NCBI RefSeq assembly: GCF_003797185.1
Contig: NZ_RKMH01000009.1
Span: forward strand, 124,001-188,000
DNA from: Gordonia oryzae
Lineage (GTDB): Bacteria; Actinomycetota; Actinomycetes; Mycobacteriales; Mycobacteriaceae
Direction of reading: 5' to 3'
DNA length: 64,000 bases
Positions 40,156 through 48,136 of this stretch are shown one piece after another (position 1 is the stretch's first letter; the number at the start of each line of letters is the position of its first letter). The notes under the pieces were generated by a model. The model saw only the letters and a program-made list of their open reading frames with translations. It ran no database searches and was not told where the DNA came from. Position numbers and translations under genes: made by a program.

Positions 40156-40929
40156 TCAGTCCGGCAGGCTGTTCATGAACGGACAGCCGGCCAGGGAGCG
40201 CAGCGCTCGGGAGAGTTCGCCGACGTCGGTGACCGGGCGAGGGAAGGGGAGGCGGACGTCTGCATCGCCGTCGGCGCCCTCGACGCGAAAGCGGATGCCG
40301 AAGCGGTCGAGCCCGAGCGGACGCACGCGGCCTTTGCGCAGGTCACGGGGGAGTTTGCGGGCGAGTTGGCCGACGACGTCGGCGTGGTCGGCGTCGAGGT
40401 GGGCGATCCACTCGCCCTCGTACTCCCAGAACGGGTCGGGGTCGGCGACGGCGAGTTCGCCGGCCGCGACGGCCGCGGCACCAGAACTGCTGGCGACGAC
40501 GGCGCGACCGACCTGCAGCCGGATCATCGACCGGCCGTGACCGATGTCGAGTAGGCCACCGTTGGGGTGCTCGGTGGCGATCTCGACGGCCAGGTCGCGC
40601 TCGAGGTTGCGGGGCACTGCGTGGGCGGTGCCGTTCAGCCAGACCAGCGAACGGACAGGTTCGCGTAGGTCGATGGGCGCACAGTCGGTGATCTCGACCA
40701 TCGCCGCCACCCCATTGGCGGCATCGCCGGCCATCACGATCGCCTCGCAGTCGGTCGGAACGAGCAAGAACGCCTGCGACTCGAACAAATGCACCAGATC
40801 CACTGGAGTCGGCTCGCTGCTCGATGTGTGCCGCGGATCCTCCATGGCGAGGATGGCCGCATCGGCCCGGCGGCAGGCCGTCGCGATCACCTCGGCGTCC
40901 GACGGGCGGTCGGTGATGGCACGTGTCAT
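40156..40929 (-). CDS. DUF2470 (HugZ-like) protein, iron-regulated Rv3839 type
   Basis: A 257-residue protein. The N-terminal 140 residues look like a split-barrel (PPOX/HugZ-like) region, and the C-terminal part (LDADHADVVGQLARKLPRDL, GLDRFGIRF, RLPFPRPVTDVGELSRALRSL) is the DUF2470 domain found in heme-degrading HugZ. It corresponds to Rv3839, which I recall as IdeR-repressed in M. tuberculosis. A good iron box lies 59 bases upstream of the start, in the gap shared with pheA. The likely role is heme or iron acquisition under iron limitation, but heme binding is not shown. ATG 40929 follows GAGG by seven bases. Confidence 0.75.
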   Translation of the reverse strand: MTRAITDRPSDAEVIATACRRADAAILAMEDPRHTSSSEPTPVDLVHLFESQAFLLVPTDCEAIVMAGDAANGVAAMVEITDCAPIDLREPVRSLVWLNGTAHAVPRNLERDLAVEIATEHPNGGLLDIGHGRSMIRLQVGRAVVASSSGAAAVAAGELAVADPDPFWEYEGEWIAHLDADHADVVGQLARKLPRDLRKGRVRPLGLDRFGIRFRVEGADGDADVRLPFPRPVTDVGELSRALRSLAGCPFMNSLPD

Positions 40930-40987
40930 GGCGATCCTCACTGGTCGTGCTGCGGCACCTGCGGTTCGTCACCGAACCGAGTGAAAT

Positions 40988-41006
40988 AAAGGTAACCCTA
41001 ACCTAA
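40988..41006. promoter_or_regulatory. IdeR/DtxR iron box
   Basis: AAAGGTAACCCTAACCTAA matches 14 of 19 positions of the mycobacterial iron box TTAGGTTAGGCTAACCTAA, with a perfect right half. It lies between the divergent DUF2470 and pheA genes. Confidence 0.75.
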
Positions 41007-41070
41007 AACCTGGTCCGGCTGTCGTCAATGGTGCGACTCGCGCCGAGGCCTTCTCGACAGCGTTCTCGAC

Positions 41071-41076
41071 TAGGCT
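41071..41076 (+). promoter_or_regulatory. -10 element of pheA, leaderless start
   Basis: TAGGCT, six bases, GTG 41083; no ribosome-binding site. Confidence 0.45.
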
Positions 41077-41082
41077 CTTGTT

Positions 41083-42051
41083 GTGACACAGTTCGCGTAC
41101 TTCGGCCCGCCGGGAACCTTCACCGAGATGGCCCTGGACAAGTTCCTCGCCGACGCGTCACTCTTGTCTGCGTTGACCGGCGGCACCGCGGGTGACATCG
41201 AGAAGCTGCCGGAGAAGAGTCCGGTTGCCACCATCGAGGCGGTCCGGTCCGGTCGCGCCGAGTTCGCATGCGTGCCGATCGAGAGCTCACTGGAGGGGTC
41301 GGTGCCGGCCACGATGGACGCGCTGGTGCCCGACCTCCGCGCCGTGGTGCCGCGCGTGCAGGTCCTCGCTGAATGCAACCTCGACATCGCCTTCACCATC
41401 GCCGCCCGTCCGGGCACCGCCGCCGCCGATGTGCGCACGATTGCCGCCTACCCGGTGGCCTCGGCGCAGGTGCGGGATAGCATCGAACACCTCTTCCCGG
41501 GAGCCGAATTCGTCACCGCGACGTCCAACGCGGCGGCCGCCGTCGACGCTGCCGACGGGCGCGCCGACGCGGCGGTATCCACCCGGCTCGCCGCGGAATT
41601 GTCCGGGCTGGGGGTGTTGGCCGACGGAGTGAGTGATGCTGCCGACGCCGTCACCCGATTCCTGCTTGTCGGGCGTCCGTCCGCGCCGCTGCCACGCACT
41701 GGGGCGGACCGCTCGTCGGTGATCCTCGAACTGGCCAACGAGCCCGGCAGCCTGATGTCGGCGATGAATGAATTTGCTTGTCGGGGAATTGATCTCACTA
41801 GAATCCAGTCCCGACCGCGGCGTGATCTCGAACGCGGGGTGACGATGCCCGGGCAGTACCGTTTCTTCCTCGATGCGGTCGGCCACGTCGACGACGACGC
41901 GATCGCCGAGGCGTTGCGGGCGCTGCACCGGCGCTCCGAACGGATAACGTTTCTCGGTTCGTGGCCGATGGGCGGTGGCGGTGGCACCCCGCCACCCGAC
42001 CATGACGCCGACGCGCAGTGGTTGGCTCGGATACGGAGGGGGGAGGGTTGA
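41083..42051 (+). CDS. pheA: Prephenate dehydratase
   Basis: A 322-residue enzyme that converts prephenate to phenylpyruvate in phenylalanine synthesis. The dehydratase domain has YFGPPGTFTEMALDKF, CVPIESSLEGSV, NLDIAFTIAARPG and the conserved T-R-F in DAVTRFLLVG. An ACT regulatory domain follows with ELANEPGSLMSAMNEFACRGIDLTRIQSRP, the phenylalanine-binding ESRP-like motif changed to QSRP. No chorismate mutase domain is fused, as in mycobacteria. A Gly/Pro tail ends the protein. Its TGA overlaps the ATG of the phosphoglycerate mutase gene (TGATG), matching Rv3838c-Rv3837c. Confidence 0.95.
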   Translation: MTQFAYFGPPGTFTEMALDKFLADASLLSALTGGTAGDIEKLPEKSPVATIEAVRSGRAEFACVPIESSLEGSVPATMDALVPDLRAVVPRVQVLAECNLDIAFTIAARPGTAAADVRTIAAYPVASAQVRDSIEHLFPGAEFVTATSNAAAAVDAADGRADAAVSTRLAAELSGLGVLADGVSDAADAVTRFLLVGRPSAPLPRTGADRSSVILELANEPGSLMSAMNEFACRGIDLTRIQSRPRRDLERGVTMPGQYRFFLDAVGHVDDDAIAEALRALHRRSERITFLGSWPMGGGGGTPPPDHDADAQWLARIRRGEG

Positions 42052-42752
42052 TGGCTCGGTTGCACCTGGTGCGCCACGGCGAGACGACGTCGAATGTGAT
42101 GCGTCGCCTCGACACCGCGTTGCCGGGAGCCGCGCTCACCGATTTTGGTGTCCGCCAAGCTGTTCGGTACGGTCTGGAGAACCGCGGGATCATCGCCGAG
42201 CACCCGCAGCGCCCGGCCGTCCTGGTCAGCTCACTGGCGCGGCGCGCCCAGCAGACCGCCGAGCTGATCAGCTCGGTGTGGGAGGTGCAGCCGCGCATCG
42301 TCGAGGGCATCCACGAGGTGCAGGCCGGTGATCTGGAAGATCGCAACGACGACGAGGCGCACGGGGTGTTCCGGGATGTCCTCGACGCCTGGTACTCCGG
42401 CGCCCCCGACACCCGCATCCCGGGCGGCGAATCGCTGCAGATGGTCTACGACCGCTACCTGCCGGCCATCGACGAACTTGCCGCCACCTACCTGAGCGGT
42501 CCCGACGCCACCGACGTGGTCGTTGTCAGCCACGGTGCGGCCATCCGACTCGTCGCCGCACGGTTGGCGGGGATCGACGGGAAATTTGCCGCCGCGACGC
42601 ATCTGCCGAACACGGGCAGCGTCGAACTCGAGTTTCGCGACGGTCTGTGGGTGTGCCATCGCTGGGGCGCCACCCGGGCGCCGTTCGACGAGGCCGTCGA
42701 CGAGCCGCTTGTCGTCACCGACGACTCGGTGGGCGACAACCCGATGGGCTGA
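42051..42752 (+). CDS. Phosphoglycerate-mutase-like histidine phosphatase
   Basis: A 233-residue histidine phosphatase with the phospho-accepting His9 in LVRHGETTSN, a second Arg in SSLARRAQQTAE, a Glu in EVQAGDLEDRND and the second His in VVVSHGAAIRLVAARL. The family includes phosphoglycerate mutases and small-molecule phosphatases; the Rv3837c orthologue group has been linked to several activities, so the substrate is open. GGGGGGAGGG precedes the start and the gene is translationally coupled to pheA. Confidence 0.85.
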   Translation: MARLHLVRHGETTSNVMRRLDTALPGAALTDFGVRQAVRYGLENRGIIAEHPQRPAVLVSSLARRAQQTAELISSVWEVQPRIVEGIHEVQAGDLEDRNDDEAHGVFRDVLDAWYSGAPDTRIPGGESLQMVYDRYLPAIDELAATYLSGPDATDVVVVSHGAAIRLVAARLAGIDGKFAAATHLPNTGSVELEFRDGLWVCHRWGATRAPFDEAVDEPLVVTDDSVGDNPMG

Positions 42753-42795
42753 ACCGCCCGCGACTTATGAACCGCCCGCAACGCAGGAAGGGCAC

Positions 42796-43146
42796 TCAGC
42801 CCCACCCGTTGGCATGCAGCCACTCGTCGTCGATACCGAAATGGTGCCCGACCTCGTGCATCACGGTGATCGCCACCTCCCGCACCACCTGCTCGCGGGT
42901 GTGGCACATGGCGAGGATCGGCTCCCGGTAGATGTGGATCGTGTCGGGCAGGAACCCGCCGTAGTCGTGGGTCCGTTTGGTCAGTGCCACACCGGAATAC
43001 AGTCCCAGGATGTTCGGGGAATCGGGGTTGCGCGGCTCGATCAGGATCACCACGTTGCTCATCGCGTCGGTGAGCTCGGACGGGATCGCGTCGAGGGCGT
43101 CCCCGACGAGTTCTTCGAATTTCTCGTCGCGCATGTGTACGGCCAT
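42796..43146 (-). CDS. Zn metallopeptidase family protein (Rv3836 type)
   Basis: A 116-residue minimal zincin with HEVGHHFG at residues 97-104 (VMHEVGHHFGIDDEWL); the Glu/Asp residues after the HExxH could be the third ligand. The family is annotated as metallopeptidase but no substrate is known. It follows the septum-formation gene by five bases on the minus strand, as Rv3836 neighbours Rv3835. Convergent with the phosphoglycerate mutase gene (43-base gap). Confidence 0.85.
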   Translation of the reverse strand: MAVHMRDEKFEELVGDALDAIPSELTDAMSNVVILIEPRNPDSPNILGLYSGVALTKRTHDYGGFLPDTIHIYREPILAMCHTREQVVREVAITVMHEVGHHFGIDDEWLHANGWG

Positions 43147-43151
43147 GGGTG

Positions 43152-44471
43152 CTACCCGGCCGGAGCGGCGGTCTCGAACGGATTCGGGGTGACCCCCGGT
43201 GGCAGCGGTACCGGCGTCGGAGTCGCGCGCCCGGACGGGCCCGGCGCGGGCGGCTGCGGGACCTTGCCGTTGACCAGGACGGTGCCGCGCGCGTCTCCGA
43301 CGAGGGTCGCGAAGCCGCCGCGATCGGGAAGACCCAAGAAGCACACGACCTTTCGGCTTCCCGACAGCCAGCGGGGTTCGCTGATCACCGACCACTGGGT
43401 GTTCAGGGTGGTGGCGTCGAGTTTCTGCTTGCCGCCGACGAATCGCTCGGCCTGACCGGGGCAGATCGTCGTCAGATACTCGTTCTGCGCCTTCTCGCCC
43501 GGCCACGGTTTCCCCGAGGTGGCGTCACCGAAACGCTGTGCGAGATCGACGATGCCGGTGGTCTGGAAGGCATGTGGCTCCGAACAATTGACCACCGTCG
43601 GTGGCGACGCGACGCGTCGCGTCGCGGCATCGATGCCGATGCAGGTGCCTGCCGGCCACTGGAAGGACTGGTCCTGCTCGCCGACCTTGCCGGAGAACAA
43701 CTGTGGCGTGCCATCGGCACCGGTGATCTGCAGACCGCAGCGCAGTTCGCGAGCGCCCTTGGCCCACTGCTGATCCGACGGGTACATCAGCCCCACCGAG
43801 AACCGGCCGTCGGGATCGAGACGACCGTTGAGGTACCGGTTGACGATCACCGGGCACTGCTCGTCGCGGATCTGGCCGAATCGCTCGGGCCCCGGCCACG
43901 ACGCGGAGTCGCCGAACTCCGACCCCGGCAGCAGCGCGGTGTTCAGGGCGCCGGCCACCTCGAACCGATGCTCGGTGGCACAGTCGACCTTCGCCGGATC
44001 GCCCGGACGATTCTCCGGCCAGGTCAGGCAGTCCCCGGCGACCGATCGGGTGAACGCGTTCTCCGCGAGGCGTTCACTCTGTCCGATGTCGGTGCCACCC
44101 ACGCTGCCGCGATCGTTGAATACGCCCATGGCGAACGCCACCCCGGCGGCAACGAGGGCGCCGACGACGATCGCGGCCAGCCCGACCCGCACCGCATTGC
44201 GCTGCAGCCGGCCGTGGGAGTTGGCCGGGGCCGGACCGGCGCCCTCGTCATCAGTGGTGTCCCCGACACCCGTGGCGTCCGAGTCGTCGTTCACCTCGGC
44301 CGCTGACCACGCCTGTGGTCGGGTCGCGGGGTCGTCGGCGATCGGCGCGAACCGGGTGGTCGGCTCGTTCGCCGCCCGATCGCCGGACTTACTCAGGTCG
44401 ACGGTCTCGTTCGACTGGAGCTCGTTCGCCTGGTCCTCGTCCGCCTCGTCGCGGTCGGCTTCGTCACTCAT
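43152..44471 (-). CDS. Septum formation family protein (Rv3835 type)
   Basis: A 439-residue membrane protein with an acidic cytoplasmic N-terminus of about 90 residues, one membrane helix (VGLAAIVVGALVAAGVAFAMGVF) and an extracellular region with two Septum_form-like repeats. Each repeat has a pair of cysteines around C-x-H motifs (GDCLTWPENRPGD ... VDCATEHRFEVAG, then GTCIGID ... VNCSEPHAFQTTG). A Pro-rich tail ends the protein. Its role in septation is inferred from the family name only. Confidence 0.82.
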   Translation of the reverse strand: MSDEADRDEADEDQANELQSNETVDLSKSGDRAANEPTTRFAPIADDPATRPQAWSAAEVNDDSDATGVGDTTDDEGAGPAPANSHGRLQRNAVRVGLAAIVVGALVAAGVAFAMGVFNDRGSVGGTDIGQSERLAENAFTRSVAGDCLTWPENRPGDPAKVDCATEHRFEVAGALNTALLPGSEFGDSASWPGPERFGQIRDEQCPVIVNRYLNGRLDPDGRFSVGLMYPSDQQWAKGARELRCGLQITGADGTPQLFSGKVGEQDQSFQWPAGTCIGIDAATRRVASPPTVVNCSEPHAFQTTGIVDLAQRFGDATSGKPWPGEKAQNEYLTTICPGQAERFVGGKQKLDATTLNTQWSVISEPRWLSGSRKVVCFLGLPDRGGFATLVGDARGTVLVNGKVPQPPAPGPSGRATPTPVPLPPGVTPNPFETAAPAG

Positions 44472-44865
44472 CGTCCTCCATGATGCCTGGTGACCCGGCG
44501 ATCACCGAGTGCCCCCGTCCACACATGGCCAGGTGAGCAGTCCCGAACCCGGCGTGGCCGATCCGGAGGTCGTCGCACAAGAACCCGCCTGTTCGACCTG
44601 GCCGCCGGTGTGCGGCCACCGATCTCGCGGCCCATCTGCTCGCCGGAGTGCTCGTCGACCTGCACATCAGTCCGGTGATTCGCCGCTGACGCTTGAGGCC
44701 TACCACGGCCACGCCGACCCGCACGCAGGTACACCCACCGGCCCACGACACGGCCGTGATATTCGGGCGCGACGATTGCCTCACCCAGTGACACCGGTGA
44801 CTCGGCGCTGAGCTCCGCACTCCTGATCCGGGCGTGCCCGGCCAGGTCAAGTAGGGTTTGAGATC
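44472..44865. other. 394-bp gap before serS
   Basis: No gene that I can support. Both strands hold open frames of up to about 110 codons, one beginning VSLGEAIVAPEYHGRVVGRWVYL on the minus strand, but none has a ribosome-binding site or family match. The serS promoter lies at its right end. Confidence 0.5.
44852..44857 (+). promoter_or_regulatory. -10 element of serS, near-leaderless start
   Basis: TAGGGT, eight bases, GTG 44866. Confidence 0.35.
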
Positions 44866-46122
44866 GTGATCGACCTCAAGATTGTGCGCGAAGATCCCGA
44901 CCGTGTCCGCGCCTCGCAGCAGGCTCGTGGCGAGGACTCCGGCCTGGTGGACCAACTCCTCGACGCCGACGCCGCGCGACGTGCGGCGATCGTCGAGGCC
45001 GACTCCCTGCGTTCGGAGCAGAAGGCGTTGGGCAAGCAGGTGGGCAAGGCATCGGGCGAGGAGAAGACCGCGCTGCTGGCCAAGGGCAAGGAGCTCGCCG
45101 AGCAGGTCAAGGCCGCGGTCGCGCGCCAGAACGAGGCCGACGAACGGTCGCAGGCCGCGCACATCGCGATCTCCAACATCGTCGAGGGCGCTCCGGCCGG
45201 CGGCGAGGACGACTATGTGGTGCTCGAGCACGTCGGGGAGCCGCCGACCATCGAGAACCCGAAGGACCATCTCGAACTCGGCGAGTCGCTCGGTTTGATC
45301 GACATGGAGCGCGGCGCGAAGGTGTCGGGGTCGCGGTTCTACTTCCTCACCGGCCAGGGCGCGCTGCTGCAGCTCGGCCTGCTCACCATGGCGGCGCAGA
45401 AGGCCACCGCCAACGGCTTCACGTTGATGGTCCCGCCGGTGCTGGTCCGCCCGGAGGTCATGGGCGGCACCGGATTCCTCGGCGCCCACGCCGACGAGGT
45501 CTATCACCTCGACAAGGAGGACGACCTGTACCTCGTCGGCACCTCGGAGGTGCCGTTGGCCGGCTATCACATGAACGAGATCCTCGACCTGTCCGACGGG
45601 CCGAAGCGCTACGCCGGCTGGTCGACGTGTTTCCGCCGCGAAGCCGGCTCCTACGGCAAGGACACCCGGGGCATCATCCGCGTGCACCAGTTCGACAAGG
45701 TCGAGGGCTTCATCTACTGCAAACCCGAGGACGCCGAGGCCGAACACCAGAAACTGCTGGCGTGGGAGAAGGAGATGCTGGCCGCGATCGACGTGCCCTA
45801 CCGCGTCATCGACGTCGCCGGCGGTGACCTGGGATCGTCGGCAGCCCGCAAGTTCGACTGTGAGGCATGGGTTCCGACGCAGAGCACCTACCGTGAGCTG
45901 ACCTCGACGTCGAACTGCACGACGTTCCAGGCCCGACGGCTCTCGATCCGCTACCGCGACGAGTCCGGGAAACCGCAGACTGCCGCGACCCTCAACGGCA
46001 CGCTGGCGACCACCCGATGGCTCGTCGCAATCCTGGAGAACCATCAACAGCCCGACGGCTCGGTACGTCTGCCCGAGGAGTTGGCCCGGTTTGTCGGCAC
46101 GGAGGTGCTGACCCCGGCATGA
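44866..46122 (+). CDS. serS: Seryl-tRNA synthetase
   Basis: A 418-residue class II synthetase. The N-terminal coiled-coil arm (about 30-100) grips the long variable arm of tRNA-Ser. The core has the [12 protein letters not shown] dimer motif, motif 2 in [28 protein letters not shown], the serine-binding TSEVPL and motif 3 in [19 protein letters not shown]. Length is normal. No T-box leader was recognised. Gene order (septum-formation gene and Zn peptidase on the left) matches Rv3834c-Rv3836. Confidence 0.96.
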   Translation: MIDLKIVREDPDRVRASQQARGEDSGLVDQLLDADAARRAAIVEADSLRSEQKALGKQVGKASGEEKTALLAKGKELAEQVKAAVARQNEADERSQAAHIAISNIVEGAPAGGEDDYVVLEHVGEPPTIENPKDHLELGESLGLIDMERGAKVSGSRFYFLTGQGALLQLGLLTMAAQKATANGFTLMVPPVLVRPEVMGGTGFLGAHADEVYHLDKEDDLYLVGTSEVPLAGYHMNEILDLSDGPKRYAGWSTCFRREAGSYGKDTRGIIRVHQFDKVEGFIYCKPEDAEAEHQKLLAWEKEMLAAIDVPYRVIDVAGGDLGSSAARKFDCEAWVPTQSTYRELTSTSNCTTFQARRLSIRYRDESGKPQTAATLNGTLATTRWLVAILENHQQPDGSVRLPEELARFVGTEVLTPA

Positions 46123-46222
46123 TGGCGGGATCGGGTAGCGCACAGATGGGCATGACATGACGGTCGCGCAGGGATGACAGCCGCGTGGGGACGGCCACGC
46201 CGGAGATGGCGGTGAGTGCGCG

Positions 46223-47248
46223 ATGATGGCCGGTGTCATCGCCGCGGTCATCGGCTCGGTGGCGTTCGCGTTGGCCGCGGTCCTGCAGTCGATGGCCGCC
46301 GAATGGACCGCCCGACGAGAAGCCGCCGAACAGCGCGCCGCCGCCCCGGCGAACTCCGGCGGCACGGCGACCGCGACGACGACGAAGGCCGCCAAGCGGG
46401 CGCATCCGAGTCTGCGATCCACGGCCCGCACCATGATCAAATGGCCGTTTCTGCTGGGTCTGTTCTTCGACGTGATCGGTTTCGGCGCAACGATTCTCTC
46501 CGCGCGGCTCATTCCGCTGTTCCTCTCGCAGTCGATCATCGCCGCGCGGCTGGTGGTCACCGCCGTGCTTGCCATGGTGATCCTGCACGTGTCGCTGCGG
46601 ACGCGGGACTGGTTCGCGGGCACGGTCGTCATCGCCGCGCTCGTCCTGCTCGCCGTCGGCGCGGGACCCGAGGGAACCCGCAACGAGCAGTGGATGCACT
46701 GGGCGACGCTGGTCGCGACGTTCGTGCTGTTCGGCCTCGGGCTGGTGTTGATGCGGGTGCTGCACAAACACATCGCCTCGGCCACCGGGCTCGTCGCCGG
46801 CGCGATGTTCGGCGTCATGGCGGTGGCTTCGCGTGTCCTGCACGGCCTCTCGCCGTTCTCTGCGTCACATCTACTCACCGACCCGGCGCTCTACGGACTC
46901 GCCTTCAGCGGCATTCTCGGCTTCTACCTGTTCACCGTGGCGTTGCAGACCGGCTCGGTCAACGGTGCCGCCGCCGCGCTCGTCGTCGGGGAGACGGTGA
47001 TCCCGGGTGCGATCGGCATCCTGCTGCTCGGCGACACCATCACCAACGGCTGGGAGATCCCCACCACCATCGCGTTCATCGCCGCGGTCATCGGCGGTGT
47101 CATCGTGTCGTCGTCGAGTGCGGTGCAGGCCGTCGAGCACGCCGAGGCTGCGGCCTACCACCACGAGCATCGGCCGCGTCCGCTCGAATCCGCGCCGCCG
47201 CGTGCGGCATTGGAATCGGGCTCCGATCACGGCACCGGCAAGGACTGA
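46223..47248 (+). CDS. DMT-superfamily membrane transporter 1
   Basis: A 341-residue protein of the drug/metabolite transporter superfamily with about nine to ten helices. It opens VIAAVIGSVAFALAAVLQS, has a long cytoplasmic insertion (about 28-68), and ends with FYLFTVALQTGSVNGAAAALVVGETVIPGAIGILLLGD followed by a His-rich tail. It is a paralogue of the next gene, from which it is separated by three bases. ATG 46223 follows GGTGAG; ATG 46226 is equally possible. Substrate unknown. Confidence 0.72.
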   Translation: MMAGVIAAVIGSVAFALAAVLQSMAAEWTARREAAEQRAAAPANSGGTATATTTKAAKRAHPSLRSTARTMIKWPFLLGLFFDVIGFGATILSARLIPLFLSQSIIAARLVVTAVLAMVILHVSLRTRDWFAGTVVIAALVLLAVGAGPEGTRNEQWMHWATLVATFVLFGLGLVLMRVLHKHIASATGLVAGAMFGVMAVASRVLHGLSPFSASHLLTDPALYGLAFSGILGFYLFTVALQTGSVNGAAAALVVGETVIPGAIGILLLGDTITNGWEIPTTIAFIAAVIGGVIVSSSSAVQAVEHAEAAAYHHEHRPRPLESAPPRAALESGSDHGTGKD

Positions 47249-47251
47249 GGC

Positions 47252-48112
47252 GTGATCGTCGGGTTCATCGCCGCCGTGCTCGCCGCCCTGGCCTACGGCA
47301 CCGCGTCGGTGCTGCAGGCGCGCGGTGCCGCCGAGGTCGACGACGGTGCACAGCATGACGAGGTGCCGAGCGCAGCCTCGACGTTCGCGGCTATGATCAC
47401 CGTCTCGTTCCTGATCGGCTTCGCTCTCGACGCGCTCGGATTCATCGGGAACATGGTTGCGGCGCGCACCATGCCACTGTTTGTCGCGCAGCCGATCATC
47501 GCCGCGAATCTGGTGGTCACCGCGCTGCTGGCGATGGTGGTGCTGCACGCCCGGCTGTCGGTGCGTGACTGGACGGGCATCGTTCTGGTCATCGCCGCGC
47601 TCACCGTCCTCGGTATCGCGGCCGGCGACGAGGGTCACGACGACGCCGGACGATCCCTGCATTGGGGTGTGCTGATCGCCGGTGCCGTGCTGATCGCATT
47701 CGGTCTGGTGGTGATGCGGTTCTCCGGAGCGCGCGTCGCCGTCGGGGCCGGTCTGCTCGGTGGCGTGCTGTTCGGGGTTCTCGCGATCGCAGTGCGTGTC
47801 GTCGACGGTGTCTCCCCGTTCGACCTCGGCCGACTGTTGACCGATCCGGCCGCCTACGCGGTCGTGGTGTGCGGGGTGGGCGGGTTCTACCTGTTCACCG
47901 TCGCACTACAGACCGGGTCGGTCAGCGCCGCCGCGGCGTCCCTGGTGGTCGGGGAGACCGTGGTGCCCGGCGTCGCGGGCATCGTGTTACTCGGCGACAC
48001 CGTCCGTCACGGCTGGGCGGTGGTCGCCGCCGTCGCGTTCTTTGTGGCGATCGCCGGTGCCATCATCGTCGCCATGTCGTCGGCGGTGGCGGATGTGGAG
48101 GCGGCGGGCTGA
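47252..48112 (+). CDS. DMT-superfamily membrane transporter 2
   Basis: A 286-residue paralogue of the preceding gene with the same helix plan and the strongly matching block FYLFTVALQTGSVSAAAASLVVGETVVPGVAGIVLLGD. It lacks the His-rich tail and has a shorter cytoplasmic insertion. The GTG start follows AGGACTGAGG. Close spacing and asymmetry suggest a heteromeric transporter, as in paired small multidrug resistance proteins; this is an inference. Convergent with the gene at 48137. Confidence 0.72.
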   Translation: MIVGFIAAVLAALAYGTASVLQARGAAEVDDGAQHDEVPSAASTFAAMITVSFLIGFALDALGFIGNMVAARTMPLFVAQPIIAANLVVTALLAMVVLHARLSVRDWTGIVLVIAALTVLGIAAGDEGHDDAGRSLHWGVLIAGAVLIAFGLVVMRFSGARVAVGAGLLGGVLFGVLAIAVRVVDGVSPFDLGRLLTDPAAYAVVVCGVGGFYLFTVALQTGSVSAAAASLVVGETVVPGVAGIVLLGDTVRHGWAVVAAVAFFVAIAGAIIVAMSSAVADVEAAG

Positions 48113-48136
48113 GCCGCCACGTCACCGCCATCTGTC

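Noticed and set aside
44472..44865. A gene between the septum-formation gene and serS
   Set aside because: Open frames exist on both strands but without start signals, family match or consistent codon pattern.
46123..46222. A leader RNA or T-box near serS
   Set aside because: The sequences before and after serS lack specifier or antiterminator motifs, and serS starts eight bases from its -10.
44464..46878. An 800-codon open frame antisense to serS and the first DMT gene
   Set aside because: It mirrors the codon pattern of serS, has no promoter or ribosome-binding site and no domain; high-GC codon bias keeps antisense frames open.
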